Assembly: GCA_027297005.1 (NCBI GenBank)
Contig: JAPUIN010000286.1
Coordinates: 1-13,024 of the forward strand
DNA length: 13,024 nt
Direction: 5' to 3'
From: Acidobacteriota bacterium
GTDB taxonomy: Bacteria; Acidobacteriota; Polarisedimenticolia; Gp22-AA2
Shown here: in pieces, positions 8,501 through 13,024 of the stretch
How the letters are laid out: each line of letters opens with the position of its first letter
Numbering within the stretch: the first letter of the stretch is position 1
Notes under the pieces: model-generated
Databases searched by the model: none
Seen by the model: only the letters and a program-made list of their open reading frames with translations
What the model was told of the DNA's origin: nothing
Program-made: the position numbers and the translations under genes

Positions 8501-8903
8501 TCCGAAAATTGCGGCCCAGGCGGCGAAGATCACGCGCGCCGGGGGACTCGTCGGCGTGGGTAGCCACGGGCAGCTGCAGGGCCTCGGATACCACTGGGAG
8601 ATGTGGGCGCTTGCCAGCGGAGGAATGAAGCCGCATGAGGTGCTTCGCTGCGCCACCCTGTACGGCGCCGAGATCATCGGGCTCGAGCAGGACCTCGGCA
8701 GCCTGGAGCCGGGGAAGCTTGCGGATATCGTCATTCTCAACGAGAGCCCGCTGGAGAACATCCGCAACACAAACACAGTGCGCTACGTGATGAAAAACGG
8801 GGAGCTGTTCGAGGGGGACACCCTCGATCAGATCTGGCCGGAGAAGAGACCGCTGCCGCCGCTGTGGTGGTGGGGGAGCGACCCGCCGGCCGCCGGAGGC
8901 TGA
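5568..8903 (+). CDS. Exported beta-propeller (PD40/TolB-like) amidohydrolase, 1111 aa
   Basis: A two-part secreted enzyme. Residues 1-32 are a Sec signal peptide (basic n-region, hydrophobic core near 11-26, likely cleavage at ACA|GEE). Residues about 50-650 hold WD40/PD40-like blades marked by S/T-P-D-G turns near 62, 102, 156, 212, 264, 319, 422 and 466, plus weaker ones at 382, 522, 581 and 633. That could make up to twelve blades, or two propellers. An acidic linker (about 657-685) leads to the amidohydrolase barrel (about 698-1080), which begins VVLRGGRAITM and has LLPGFLDTHAHW with the HxH metal motif (His761, His763). It ends with the usual DLGSLEPGKLADIVIL segment. The canonical late Asp is not seen; the strand reads GVGSHGQLQGLGYHW. 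Such fusions are often annotated as cyclic-imide, peptide or imidazolonepropionase-like hydrolases, but the substrate is unknown. The start is set by GGGAGGA seven bases before the ATG; the open frame further upstream is antisense to the permease. Confidence 0.9.
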   Translation: MEPCRPARSLPCLLLSALAGIVLVASGPGACAGEEKRPLPLEPQRTIEFSTDEVTWLSLDVSPDGRTIVMGVLGDLYTLPIEGGEATQITEGMAFDSQPCYSPDGSRIAFVSDRDGREDLWIAAADGGEPRKLGGGPPTPGGIAEKDQLLTSPSWTPDGQYVIVSRSEWGQGTYELWMYHIQGGVSVPITKAKADPKTPSALRHNAMGVTISPDGRYLYYAHKSGGFQYNASFPMWQIARRDRTTGIEDVLTRAAGSAIRPLLSPDGRRLVYGTRFETRTGLRIRDLKSGEDRWLIYPVQRDDQESRFTRDLLPSYAFMPDGSEIVLSYGGRIHRVSVEDGSSKPIPFTVRINQQIGPDLQITQRVEEGPVRVRLIQNPVASPSGTRLAFSALTHLYVMDLPDGEPRRLTTDDAREFQPAWSPDGRWLAFVTWSPEGGHVYKVRARGGSAVRLTRTPAFYSDPAWSPDGKRVVMLRAPAHERIEMELDFGQPAGMDLVWLPAGGGDANLILPARGVGKPHFTDDEDRIFLYVSAGIYPGEAPHGVISIRFDGTDRRNHLKVTGPGYLWDEEPIPAVDVRLRRDGRWALAHVGNQLYVIAVPVVGGEAPTVDVQKPSVPTVRLTDVGADYFGWADDGRTVTWAVGSTFYRRPFTSIEFDRPEKKEDEAGADAPEPTAEESKEVEAIRVVIEVPREKPRGTVVLRGGRAITMRDDEVIENADIVVTENRIAAIGRRGSVAIPEGAEVIDVSGMTLLPGFLDTHAHWFEIRRGIMDVQNWSFLANLAYGVTGGLDVQTATNDMFAYQDLVQAGEILGPRAYSTGPGVFANNAFKSLDEVRAVLKRYKEHYRTSNIKSYLVGNRQKRQWVVQASAELGIMPTTEGALDLKLDLTHALDGFHGSEHSLPIVPLYKDVVELFARTGIGYTPTLLVAYGGPFAENDFYTTEEVHDDPKIRRFIPHGVLDGKTRRVRWFRKDEHVYPKIAAQAAKITRAGGLVGVGSHGQLQGLGYHWEMWALASGGMKPHEVLRCATLYGAEIIGLEQDLGSLEPGKLADIVILNESPLENIRNTNTVRYVMKNGELFEGDTLDQIWPEKRPLPPLWWWGSDPPAAGG

Positions 8904-8925
8904 GCCGCGCGGGGATGCGACGCCA

Positions 8926-8934
8926 TGCTATACT
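8926..8934 (+). promoter_or_regulatory. Extended -10 promoter (TGCTATACT)
   Basis: TGC followed by TATACT is a full extended -10 match with 5 of 6 in the hexamer, 23 bases after the amidohydrolase stop. It predicts a start near 8941. There is no recognisable -35, which extended -10 promoters can do without. It lies at the head of a structured, terminator-ended, protein-free stretch. Confidence 0.5.
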
Positions 8935-8940
8935 GAACGC

Positions 8941-9147
8941 TGAGTGGATTTCCGCAGTCCCCCCTGGAGCCCAGTGTGATGTCCGGAAGCCGTTCCACAG
9001 CGCGCGATCCGTTTCGCCGTTCCCCCGGGAAGAGAACAACGCGCACCCGCGCCAGTACCGCGGGGGTCCGGCCTTCCGTGCCAGGGCTCCCCGGAGCGGT
9101 CACGACCGGGACCCGAGGTGCCTCCGAACCGGGGCACCTCTTTTTTT
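8941..9147 (+). ncRNA. Candidate structured small RNA, about 207 nt
   Basis: The 341 bases between the stop at 8903 and the GTG at 9245 contain no credible gene. Between an extended -10 and an intrinsic terminator, a nested set of helices can be drawn: GTCCC (8957-8961) with GGGAC (9108-9112); GGAGCCC (8966-8972) with GGGCTCC (9084-9090); CGGAAGCCG (8984-8992) with 9069-9078 (nine pairs, one bulged C). Inside are GCGCG (9000-9004) with CGCGC (9040-9044) and CCCGCG (9046-9051) with CGCGGG (9059-9064). A local CGGT-CACG-ACCG hairpin (9097-9108) sits on the 3' side of the outer bubble and competes for one base. The long, bulged rod with terminal ends near each other recalls 6S RNA in general shape and size, but I cannot match 6S, SRP, tmRNA or RNase P signatures. 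It could also be a terminated 5' leader of the zinc-ribbon gene or the 3' UTR of the amidohydrolase. Confidence 0.45.
9115..9147 (+). terminator. Strong intrinsic terminator
   Basis: GAGGTGCC (9115-9122) pairs perfectly with GGCACCTC (9133-9140). The stem can be extended inward by CCG/CGG with one bulged T and an AAC loop, and it is followed by seven T (9141-9147). It works only on the plus strand. It ends the candidate small RNA and/or amidohydrolase read-through, about 98 bases before the zinc-ribbon gene. Confidence 0.88.
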
Positions 9148-9244
9148 ATGTCCGCAAATCCCCGCGTACGCCGCAGGGTCGAGCGGCCCCTGATGTGAGA
9201 TGCACACCGCCCGCCCGTTCAGGCCGTGTCACCGGGGGGCCGTC

Positions 9245-9994
9245 GTGAACGATCATCTCAAGGGCCTGGTCAGGCTGCAGCAGAAAATGATCGGTCTCGA
9301 GAGCATCGACGAGAAAACGGCGGCGATCCCGGCTGAGGTGGCGGCTCTAGAAAAGAGCCTGCTGGCGCTGCAGCAGGAGATCCAATCGGCACGCGTGCGG
9401 CTCGATGAGCTGCAATCGGATCGCCGCAGGCTCGAAGGGGATCTGCAGGCGGTCGAAACCAGGATCCAGAAGTACCAGGCTCAGCTCGCCGAGATCAAGA
9501 CGAACAAGGAGTACCAGGTGATGCTGAAAGAGATCGAGACGTGCCGCACCGAACGGCTGGCGCTCGACGAGAAGATCCTTCTCGAGATGGAGGAGGGGGA
9601 TGGTCGCAGTGAGGAATTCCGCGCGCTGGAGAAACGGCTGAAGGAGAAGGAAAGCGAAACCCGTCAGGGCAAGAAGGAGCTCGATGATCGGGCGTCCGCG
9701 CTCCGCAAGGAACGGGAGGAACTTGAAGGCGAGCGTAAGGCCCTCTCCGAATCGATTCCCCGCGAGTACCTCGTCCCGTTCACCAAGGTCGCGAACCAGC
9801 GCCGCGGGCTCGCGCTCGTCGCGGTGCGCGACGAGCTGTGCGGCGGCTGCCACGTCCGCGTCATGCCGAGGCTGATTCAGCAGGTGCGCCGCGCCGAGGG
9901 ACTGATCGCCTGCGATTCCTGCAAAAGGTATCTGTACGTTCCGGACGACGCGGCCATCAAATCGGCGCCGGGCGCCGAACAGCCCGCCCGGTGA
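9245..9994 (+). CDS. Coiled-coil C4-type zinc-ribbon protein (COG1579-like), 249 aa
   Basis: Residues about 10-170 are a long coiled coil rich in Glu, Lys, Leu and Gln, interrupted by the family-typical TNKEYQVMLKEIE (86-98). The C-terminus is a C4 zinc ribbon: C199-GG-C202 and C223-DS-C226. This architecture matches the COG1579 / zf-RING_7 group, thought to bind nucleic acid, though no exact role is established. The GTG at 9245 follows a GGGGGG run at 9234-9239; an in-frame ATG at 9200 would add 15 residues of unlikely composition. The TGA overlaps the GTG of the RNase H gene (GTGA), implying translational coupling. Neighbouring zinc-ribbon and RNase H genes also occur in Mycobacterium (Rv2229c-Rv2228c), so the pairing is widespread. 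Confidence 0.88.
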   Translation: MNDHLKGLVRLQQKMIGLESIDEKTAAIPAEVAALEKSLLALQQEIQSARVRLDELQSDRRRLEGDLQAVETRIQKYQAQLAEIKTNKEYQVMLKEIETCRTERLALDEKILLEMEEGDGRSEEFRALEKRLKEKESETRQGKKELDDRASALRKEREELEGERKALSESIPREYLVPFTKVANQRRGLALVAVRDELCGGCHVRVMPRLIQQVRRAEGLIACDSCKRYLYVPDDAAIKSAPGAEQPAR

Positions 9995-10494
9995 CTCTCC
10001 GCAGAAGAGCTCATCAGGGTCGCGGCCCCGCACTCGTCGCGCACATCGACGGTGGGTCGCGGGGCAATCCCGGTCCCGCGGGATACGGCGTCCGGATTGA
10101 TGACGCGGCGGGCGGCGATCCGATCGAGTTGTACGGCTACCTCGGGATCGCCACCAACAACATCGCCGAGTACGCTGCCCTTCTCGCGCTGCTCGAGCAT
10201 GCCCGAACGCTGCGTCCCGCCTCCCTGCGGATCCGATCCGACTCCGAACTTCTCATCCGGCAGATGGAGGGACGGTACCGCGTCAAGAATCCCCACCTGC
10301 GGATCCTCCACACGGCGGCCAGCCGGATGATCGTTGGGATACCCGGCGTGAAGCTGGAGCACGTGCCCCGAGAGCAAAACCGGGAAGCCGACGCCCTCGC
10401 CAACCGGGCGATGGACGAAGAGGGATCCTCCGGCTCCCTGCCGGCGGCGATCCGCCTGCTGCCCGGCCGCCCGACCCAGTCTCGCCTCGTCTGA
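9991..10494 (+). CDS. RNase HI-like protein, 167 aa
   Basis: This is a ribonuclease H fold expected to cut RNA in RNA-DNA hybrids with two metal ions. The four acidic catalytic residues are visible: Asp20 in HIDGGSRGNPGPAGYG, Glu60 in NNIAEYAALLALLEHA, Asp84 in RSDSELLIRQM, and Asp134 in HVPREQNREADALAN. The sequence style matches the RVT_3 / RnhA-like group of stand-alone domains rather than E. coli RnhA with its basic protrusion. The GTG start overlaps the previous stop by one base step (GTGA), and there is no separate ribosome site, so translation probably depends on the zinc-ribbon gene. Residues about 143-167 form a short low-complexity tail. Confidence 0.9.
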   Translation: MTLRRRAHQGRGPALVAHIDGGSRGNPGPAGYGVRIDDAAGGDPIELYGYLGIATNNIAEYAALLALLEHARTLRPASLRIRSDSELLIRQMEGRYRVKNPHLRILHTAASRMIVGIPGVKLEHVPREQNREADALANRAMDEEGSSGSLPAAIRLLPGRPTQSRLV

Positions 10495-10519
10495 ACCGGT
10501 GAATGGGTACCGCCCCTCC

Positions 10520-10533
10520 CACCCCGAGGGGTG
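10520..10533. repeat. Short inverted repeat between the RNase H gene and the yggS promoter
   Basis: CACCCCGAGGGGTG is a perfect palindrome-like stem (CACCC-CGAG-GGGTG), nine bases before the TTGACA of the next promoter. It has no T-tract, so it is a poor terminator; it might be an operator or just GC-rich sequence. Confidence 0.3.
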
Positions 10534-10541
10534 CCAGCGGT

Positions 10542-10570
10542 TTGACAGGTGCCCTTCACAACCCAATACT
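10542..10570 (+). promoter_or_regulatory. Sigma70-type promoter of yggS
   Basis: A perfect -35 TTGACA (10542-10547), an ideal 17-base spacer and a -10 AATACT (10565-10570, 4 of 6) are present. The predicted start is near 10577, only about two bases before the ATG at 10579. There is no Shine-Dalgarno sequence before this ATG, so a leaderless mRNA is predicted. Confidence 0.6.
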
Positions 10571-10578
10571 TAGCCTCC

Positions 10579-11274
10579 ATGGGGGCCGGTATCGCGCAGA
10601 CTCTCGAGTCGATCCGGGGCCGCATCCACGCGGCCGCGAGCCGGGCGGGGCGCGACCCCGCCATGATCACGCTGGTCGGCATCAGCAAGACGGTTCCGCC
10701 GGAACGGATCCGGGAGGCGATCGATGCCGGTCTCGGCGACCTCGGTGAAAACCGCATCCAGGAGGCCCAGGAGAAGATTCCGCTTCTGCCGGGTCCCGTT
10801 CGCTGGCATCTGGTTGGACATCTGCAGGGGAACAAGGCGAAATTTGCGGCGGAGCTGTTCGAGGTGATTCACTCGGTCGACTCGCCCGGGTTGCTGCAGC
10901 GCCTCGATCGGTTGGCCGGCGCTGCCGGCAGGACGCTCCAGGCTCTGGTGCAGATCGACCTGGCGGATGAACCGACCAAATTTGGCGTCGAACCAGGTCG
11001 GCTCGATGCGGTGCTCGAAGCGGCGGCGGGGTGCGGTGCGGTGCAGATCCGCGGGTTGATGATCCTCCCGCCGTACGAGGAGGATCCGGAGAGATCGCGC
11101 CCGTGGTTTCGCCGCCTGCGGGATCTGCGGGATGACGCCGCGACGCGCCATCCGCAGCTGACGCTCGACCATCTATCGATGGGGATGAGCGGGGACTTCG
11201 AGGTGGCGATCGAGGAGGGGGCCACGATCGTGCGGGTGGGCCGTGCCCTCTTCGGTGCGAGGCCGAAACGTTGA
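10579..11274 (+). CDS. yggS: YggS/PROSC (PLPBP) family PLP-binding homeostasis protein, 231 aa
   Basis: This cytoplasmic fold-type III TIM-barrel protein binds pyridoxal phosphate without known catalysis and buffers vitamin B6 and amino-acid metabolism. The PLP lysine is Lys37 in VGISKTVPPERI. Other hallmarks are LGENRIQEAQEK (55-66), WHLVGHLQGNKAK (76-88), KFGVEPG (134-140), LSMGMSGDFEVAI (199-211) and the end VRVGRALFGARP. Length is normal for the family. I use the ATG at 10579 because the family begins a few residues before the first helix and because the promoter -10 lies immediately upstream; a GTG at 10549 would fall inside the promoter. yggS next to divIVA recalls the Gram-positive ylmE-sepF-ylmG-ylmH-divIVA cluster. 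Confidence 0.93.
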   Translation: MGAGIAQTLESIRGRIHAAASRAGRDPAMITLVGISKTVPPERIREAIDAGLGDLGENRIQEAQEKIPLLPGPVRWHLVGHLQGNKAKFAAELFEVIHSVDSPGLLQRLDRLAGAAGRTLQALVQIDLADEPTKFGVEPGRLDAVLEAAAGCGAVQIRGLMILPPYEEDPERSRPWFRRLRDLRDDAATRHPQLTLDHLSMGMSGDFEVAIEEGATIVRVGRALFGARPKR

Positions 11275-11298
11275 GTGAGGGATCCTGAGGAGAGAACC

Positions 11299-11802
11299 AT
11301 GAAGATCACACCGATCGACGTCAGCGGGCATCGCTTCGCGAAACGGATGCGGGGTTACGATCCCGAGGAGGTCTGCTCCTTTCTCAACCTGGTCTCCGCG
11401 GAGTTCGAGGCGGTCGTCATCGAGAACAACACGCTCAAGGAGCGTCTCGCGCAGATTGAAGCGAGCGTCGCCGACTTCAAGGAGCGCGAGCGGCTTCTCA
11501 AGGAGACACTGACCACCGCCCAGAGGCTGTCTGAAGATATCAAGGAGGAGGCGCGCAAGGAGGCGAACCTCTGCATCAAGGAGGCGGAGCTGAAGGGGAC
11601 GCAGCTGATTGATCAGGCGGCCCGCAAGGTGGGCGAACTGCAGGGAACGATCCAGACGCTGCGCATCGAGCGGACAGCTTTTGAGCAACGGATCCGGTCC
11701 GCCGTCGAGCAGCACATTAAGGTCCTGGACATGCACCGCCGCGAGGACGAGGTTGAAGGGCGGCTGCGCTTCATGAAAAAGCCGCCGCAGCCGAGAGCCT
11801 GA
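11299..11802 (+). CDS. DivIVA-domain protein, 167 aa
   Basis: The N-terminus, ITPIDVSGHRFAKRMRGYDP followed by EEVCSFLN, is the DivIVA lipid-binding/dimerisation domain, which recognises curved membrane. From about residue 32 to 147 the chain is a long parallel coiled coil. DivIVA proteins act at poles or septa as scaffolds for division, cell-wall growth or chromosome anchoring; which role applies here is not shown. The ATG at 11299 follows GAGGAGAG at good spacing, 24 bases after yggS, so both share a transcript. The short basic tail (FMKKPPQPRA) is unremarkable. Confidence 0.9.
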   Translation: MKITPIDVSGHRFAKRMRGYDPEEVCSFLNLVSAEFEAVVIENNTLKERLAQIEASVADFKERERLLKETLTTAQRLSEDIKEEARKEANLCIKEAELKGTQLIDQAARKVGELQGTIQTLRIERTAFEQRIRSAVEQHIKVLDMHRREDEVEGRLRFMKKPPQPRA

Positions 11803-11812
11803 CGAGGTTCCG

Positions 11813-13024
11813 ATGGGTTCCTCGATCCAGGCCGATCTCGCCATCGTCGACGCGGCAGAGCTCCTGACCGTCAGTGGTCCCGCGCCGCGCCTCGGCGCCG
11901 ATCTTCGAGATGTCGGCGTCGTGCCCGGCGGCTGCGTCGCGGTACGCGACGGACGCATCGTGTTCGTCGGGGATGCCCGCGACTACCGCAGGCAAGTTCA
12001 CCTCGATCGCCACGGCGTCGAAATCGACGCGACCGGCCGAACCGTCCTCCCCGGCTTCGTCGATCCCCACACCCATCTCCCGTTCGCGGGCAGCCGCGAG
12101 GAGGAGTTCGTCCTGCGCCTCAGGGGGGAGACCTACGAATCGATCGCGGCCGCGGGGGGAGGGATCATGGCGACCGTGCGGGCGACGCGCGCGGCATCGA
12201 TCGATCACCTCGTCGACGCGTCGCGTCGGCGCCTGGACAGGATGCTGCTACACGGCACCACGACGGCCGAGGCGAAGAGCGGCTACGGACTTTCCCTCGA
12301 AGAAGAGCTGAAGCAGCTGCACGTTGTGCGACGGTTGGGCGACCTGCATCCGGTCGATCTCGTCCCGACCTTCCTCGGAGCACACACGCTGCCGCCGGAG
12401 TTCCAAAACGACCGCGCCGGCTACGTGGAGGAGGTGGTGGCGAAGATGATCCCCGAGGTGGCTCGCCAGGGGCTGGCACGCTTCTGCGATGTCTTCGTCG
12501 AGGAGGGGGCCTTCACGGCTGACGAGGGGGAGCGGGTTCTGCGAGCGGCTGCCGCGAATGGGATGGGGTTGCGGCTGCACGCCGAGCAGCGCAGCGCCTC
12601 GGGGGGCGTCCGACTGGCGGCAAAGCTCGGAGCGGCCTCCGCCGACCATCTGGAGCATGTCGACGACGAGGGGATAAGGCTGCTGGCGCAATCGGGGACG
12701 ACGGCGGTCCTCCTGCCCGGTGCGTCTTTTTTCCTCAGGGATGGTCAAGACGCACCCGCGCGGCGGCTGGTGGATGCCGGCGTACCGATCGCCCTGGCGA
12801 CCGACTTCAACCCGGGCACCTGTCCGACCGAGGTGATGACGGCGATCCTGCCGCTCGCTTGCCTGCGGCTCGGCCTCGAACCGGCCGAAGCGGTGACGGC
12901 CGCCACTCTCAACGCCGCGTATTCCCTCGGGATTGCGGGGACGACCGGAAGCATCGAGATCGGCAAGGCGGCCGACATCCAGATCCTCGATATCCCGGGC
13001 CACAAACACCTCGCCTATCACTTC
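11813..13024 (+). CDS. hutI: Imidazolonepropionase (HutI), 3' end cut by the window
   Basis: Imidazolonepropionase (EC 3.5.2.7) opens the ring of 4-imidazolone-5-propionate to N-formimino-glutamate, step three of histidine degradation. The first 404 residues are here. They include LPGFVDPHTHLPFAGSREEEF with the HxH zinc ligands (His86, His88), TTAEAKSGYGL (149-160), GAHTLPPEF (189-197), LHAEQ with His256, DHLEH (278-282), and ATDFNPGT with the metal Asp331. The last residues, HKHLAYHF, match the family end, where roughly 15-25 more are normal. The ATG at 11813 has GAGG five bases upstream and starts ten bases after the divIVA-like stop, so the gene is probably co-transcribed. Hut partners (hutH, hutU) are not in the window and may lie downstream. 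Confidence 0.94.
   Translation, partial: MGSSIQADLAIVDAAELLTVSGPAPRLGADLRDVGVVPGGCVAVRDGRIVFVGDARDYRRQVHLDRHGVEIDATGRTVLPGFVDPHTHLPFAGSREEEFVLRLRGETYESIAAAGGGIMATVRATRAASIDHLVDASRRRLDRMLLHGTTTAEAKSGYGLSLEEELKQLHVVRRLGDLHPVDLVPTFLGAHTLPPEFQNDRAGYVEEVVAKMIPEVARQGLARFCDVFVEEGAFTADEGERVLRAAAANGMGLRLHAEQRSASGGVRLAAKLGAASADHLEHVDDEGIRLLAQSGTTAVLLPGASFFLRDGQDAPARRLVDAGVPIALATDFNPGTCPTEVMTAILPLACLRLGLEPAEAVTAATLNAAYSLGIAGTTGSIEIGKAADIQILDIPGHKHLAYHF

Noticed and set aside
8980..8992. TCCGGAAG resembling the SRP RNA apical motif
   Set aside because: The rest of the conserved SRP tetraloop and asymmetric loop (GGAAGGAAGCAG style) is missing.
8941..9147. Firm naming of the RNA as 6S (ssrS)
   Set aside because: Only size, a rod-like outer part and a bubble agree; the branched interior and lack of remembered sequence signatures do not justify the gene name.
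8976..9248. Small plus-strand open frame in the intergenic region
   Set aside because: Arg/Thr/Ser/Pro-rich, no ribosome site, and it runs through the perfect terminator; the RNA structure explains the stretch better.
10520..10533. Inverted repeat as terminator of the RNase H transcript
   Set aside because: Five-pair stem with tetraloop and no T-tract; kept only as a low-confidence repeat.
12248..13021. Minus-strand open frame opposite hutI
   Set aside because: The plus strand encodes a textbook imidazolonepropionase with all metal ligands; the antisense frame has no features.
1..13024. Mobile element, CRISPR, toxin-antitoxin or phage-defence system
   Set aside because: No transposase, integrase, direct-repeat array, terminal repeats or defence-type domains were found on either strand; gene content is housekeeping.

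Overview
The window is a GC-rich stretch (by eye about two thirds G+C) of an ordinary bacterial chromosome, with dense, non-overlapping genes in two strand blocks. I see no phage, insertion sequence, CRISPR array, tRNA or rRNA. The mix of a secreted beta-propeller/amidohydrolase, a DivIVA-type scaffold, a long DUF349 protein and the zinc-ribbon/RNase H pair fits a soil or sediment bacterium of the Acidobacteriota, Eisenbacteria or Deltaproteobacteria kind. That placement is an inference from gene content only; no phylogenetic marker here settles it.

Left block, mostly minus strand (about 1-5462). A small unknown plus-strand gene (102-323) converges on a minus-strand run that is transcribed leftward: an APC-family amino-acid permease (5462-4101), an RluA-family rRNA/tRNA pseudouridine synthase (3966-3064), and an 895-residue protein made of N-terminal HEAT-like helices plus about seven DUF349 units and a basic Arg/Gly/Pro tail (3018-331).

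Right block, plus strand (5568-13024). A divergent intergenic region leads to a large exported protein with WD40/PD40-like propeller repeats and a C-terminal amidohydrolase (5568-8903). It is followed by a 341-base gene-free stretch holding an extended -10 promoter, a highly structured segment and a strong intrinsic terminator. I read this as a candidate small RNA of about 200 nt (or a terminated leader). Next comes a coiled-coil C4 zinc-ribbon protein (9245-9994) whose stop overlaps the start of an RNase HI-like protein (9991-10494). A new promoter with a perfect TTGACA then drives yggS (PLP homeostasis; 10579-11274), with the -10 so close to the ATG that the mRNA is probably leaderless. divIVA-like (11299-11802) and hutI (imidazolonepropionase, from 11813 and running off the right edge) follow with short gaps, as one operon.

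The genes are mainly housekeeping: RNA modification, nucleic-acid processing, cofactor homeostasis, cell-pole/division scaffolding, amino-acid uptake and histidine breakdown. The part least explained by known families is the 8926-9147 RNA element. I did not recognise a wholly new multi-gene system.
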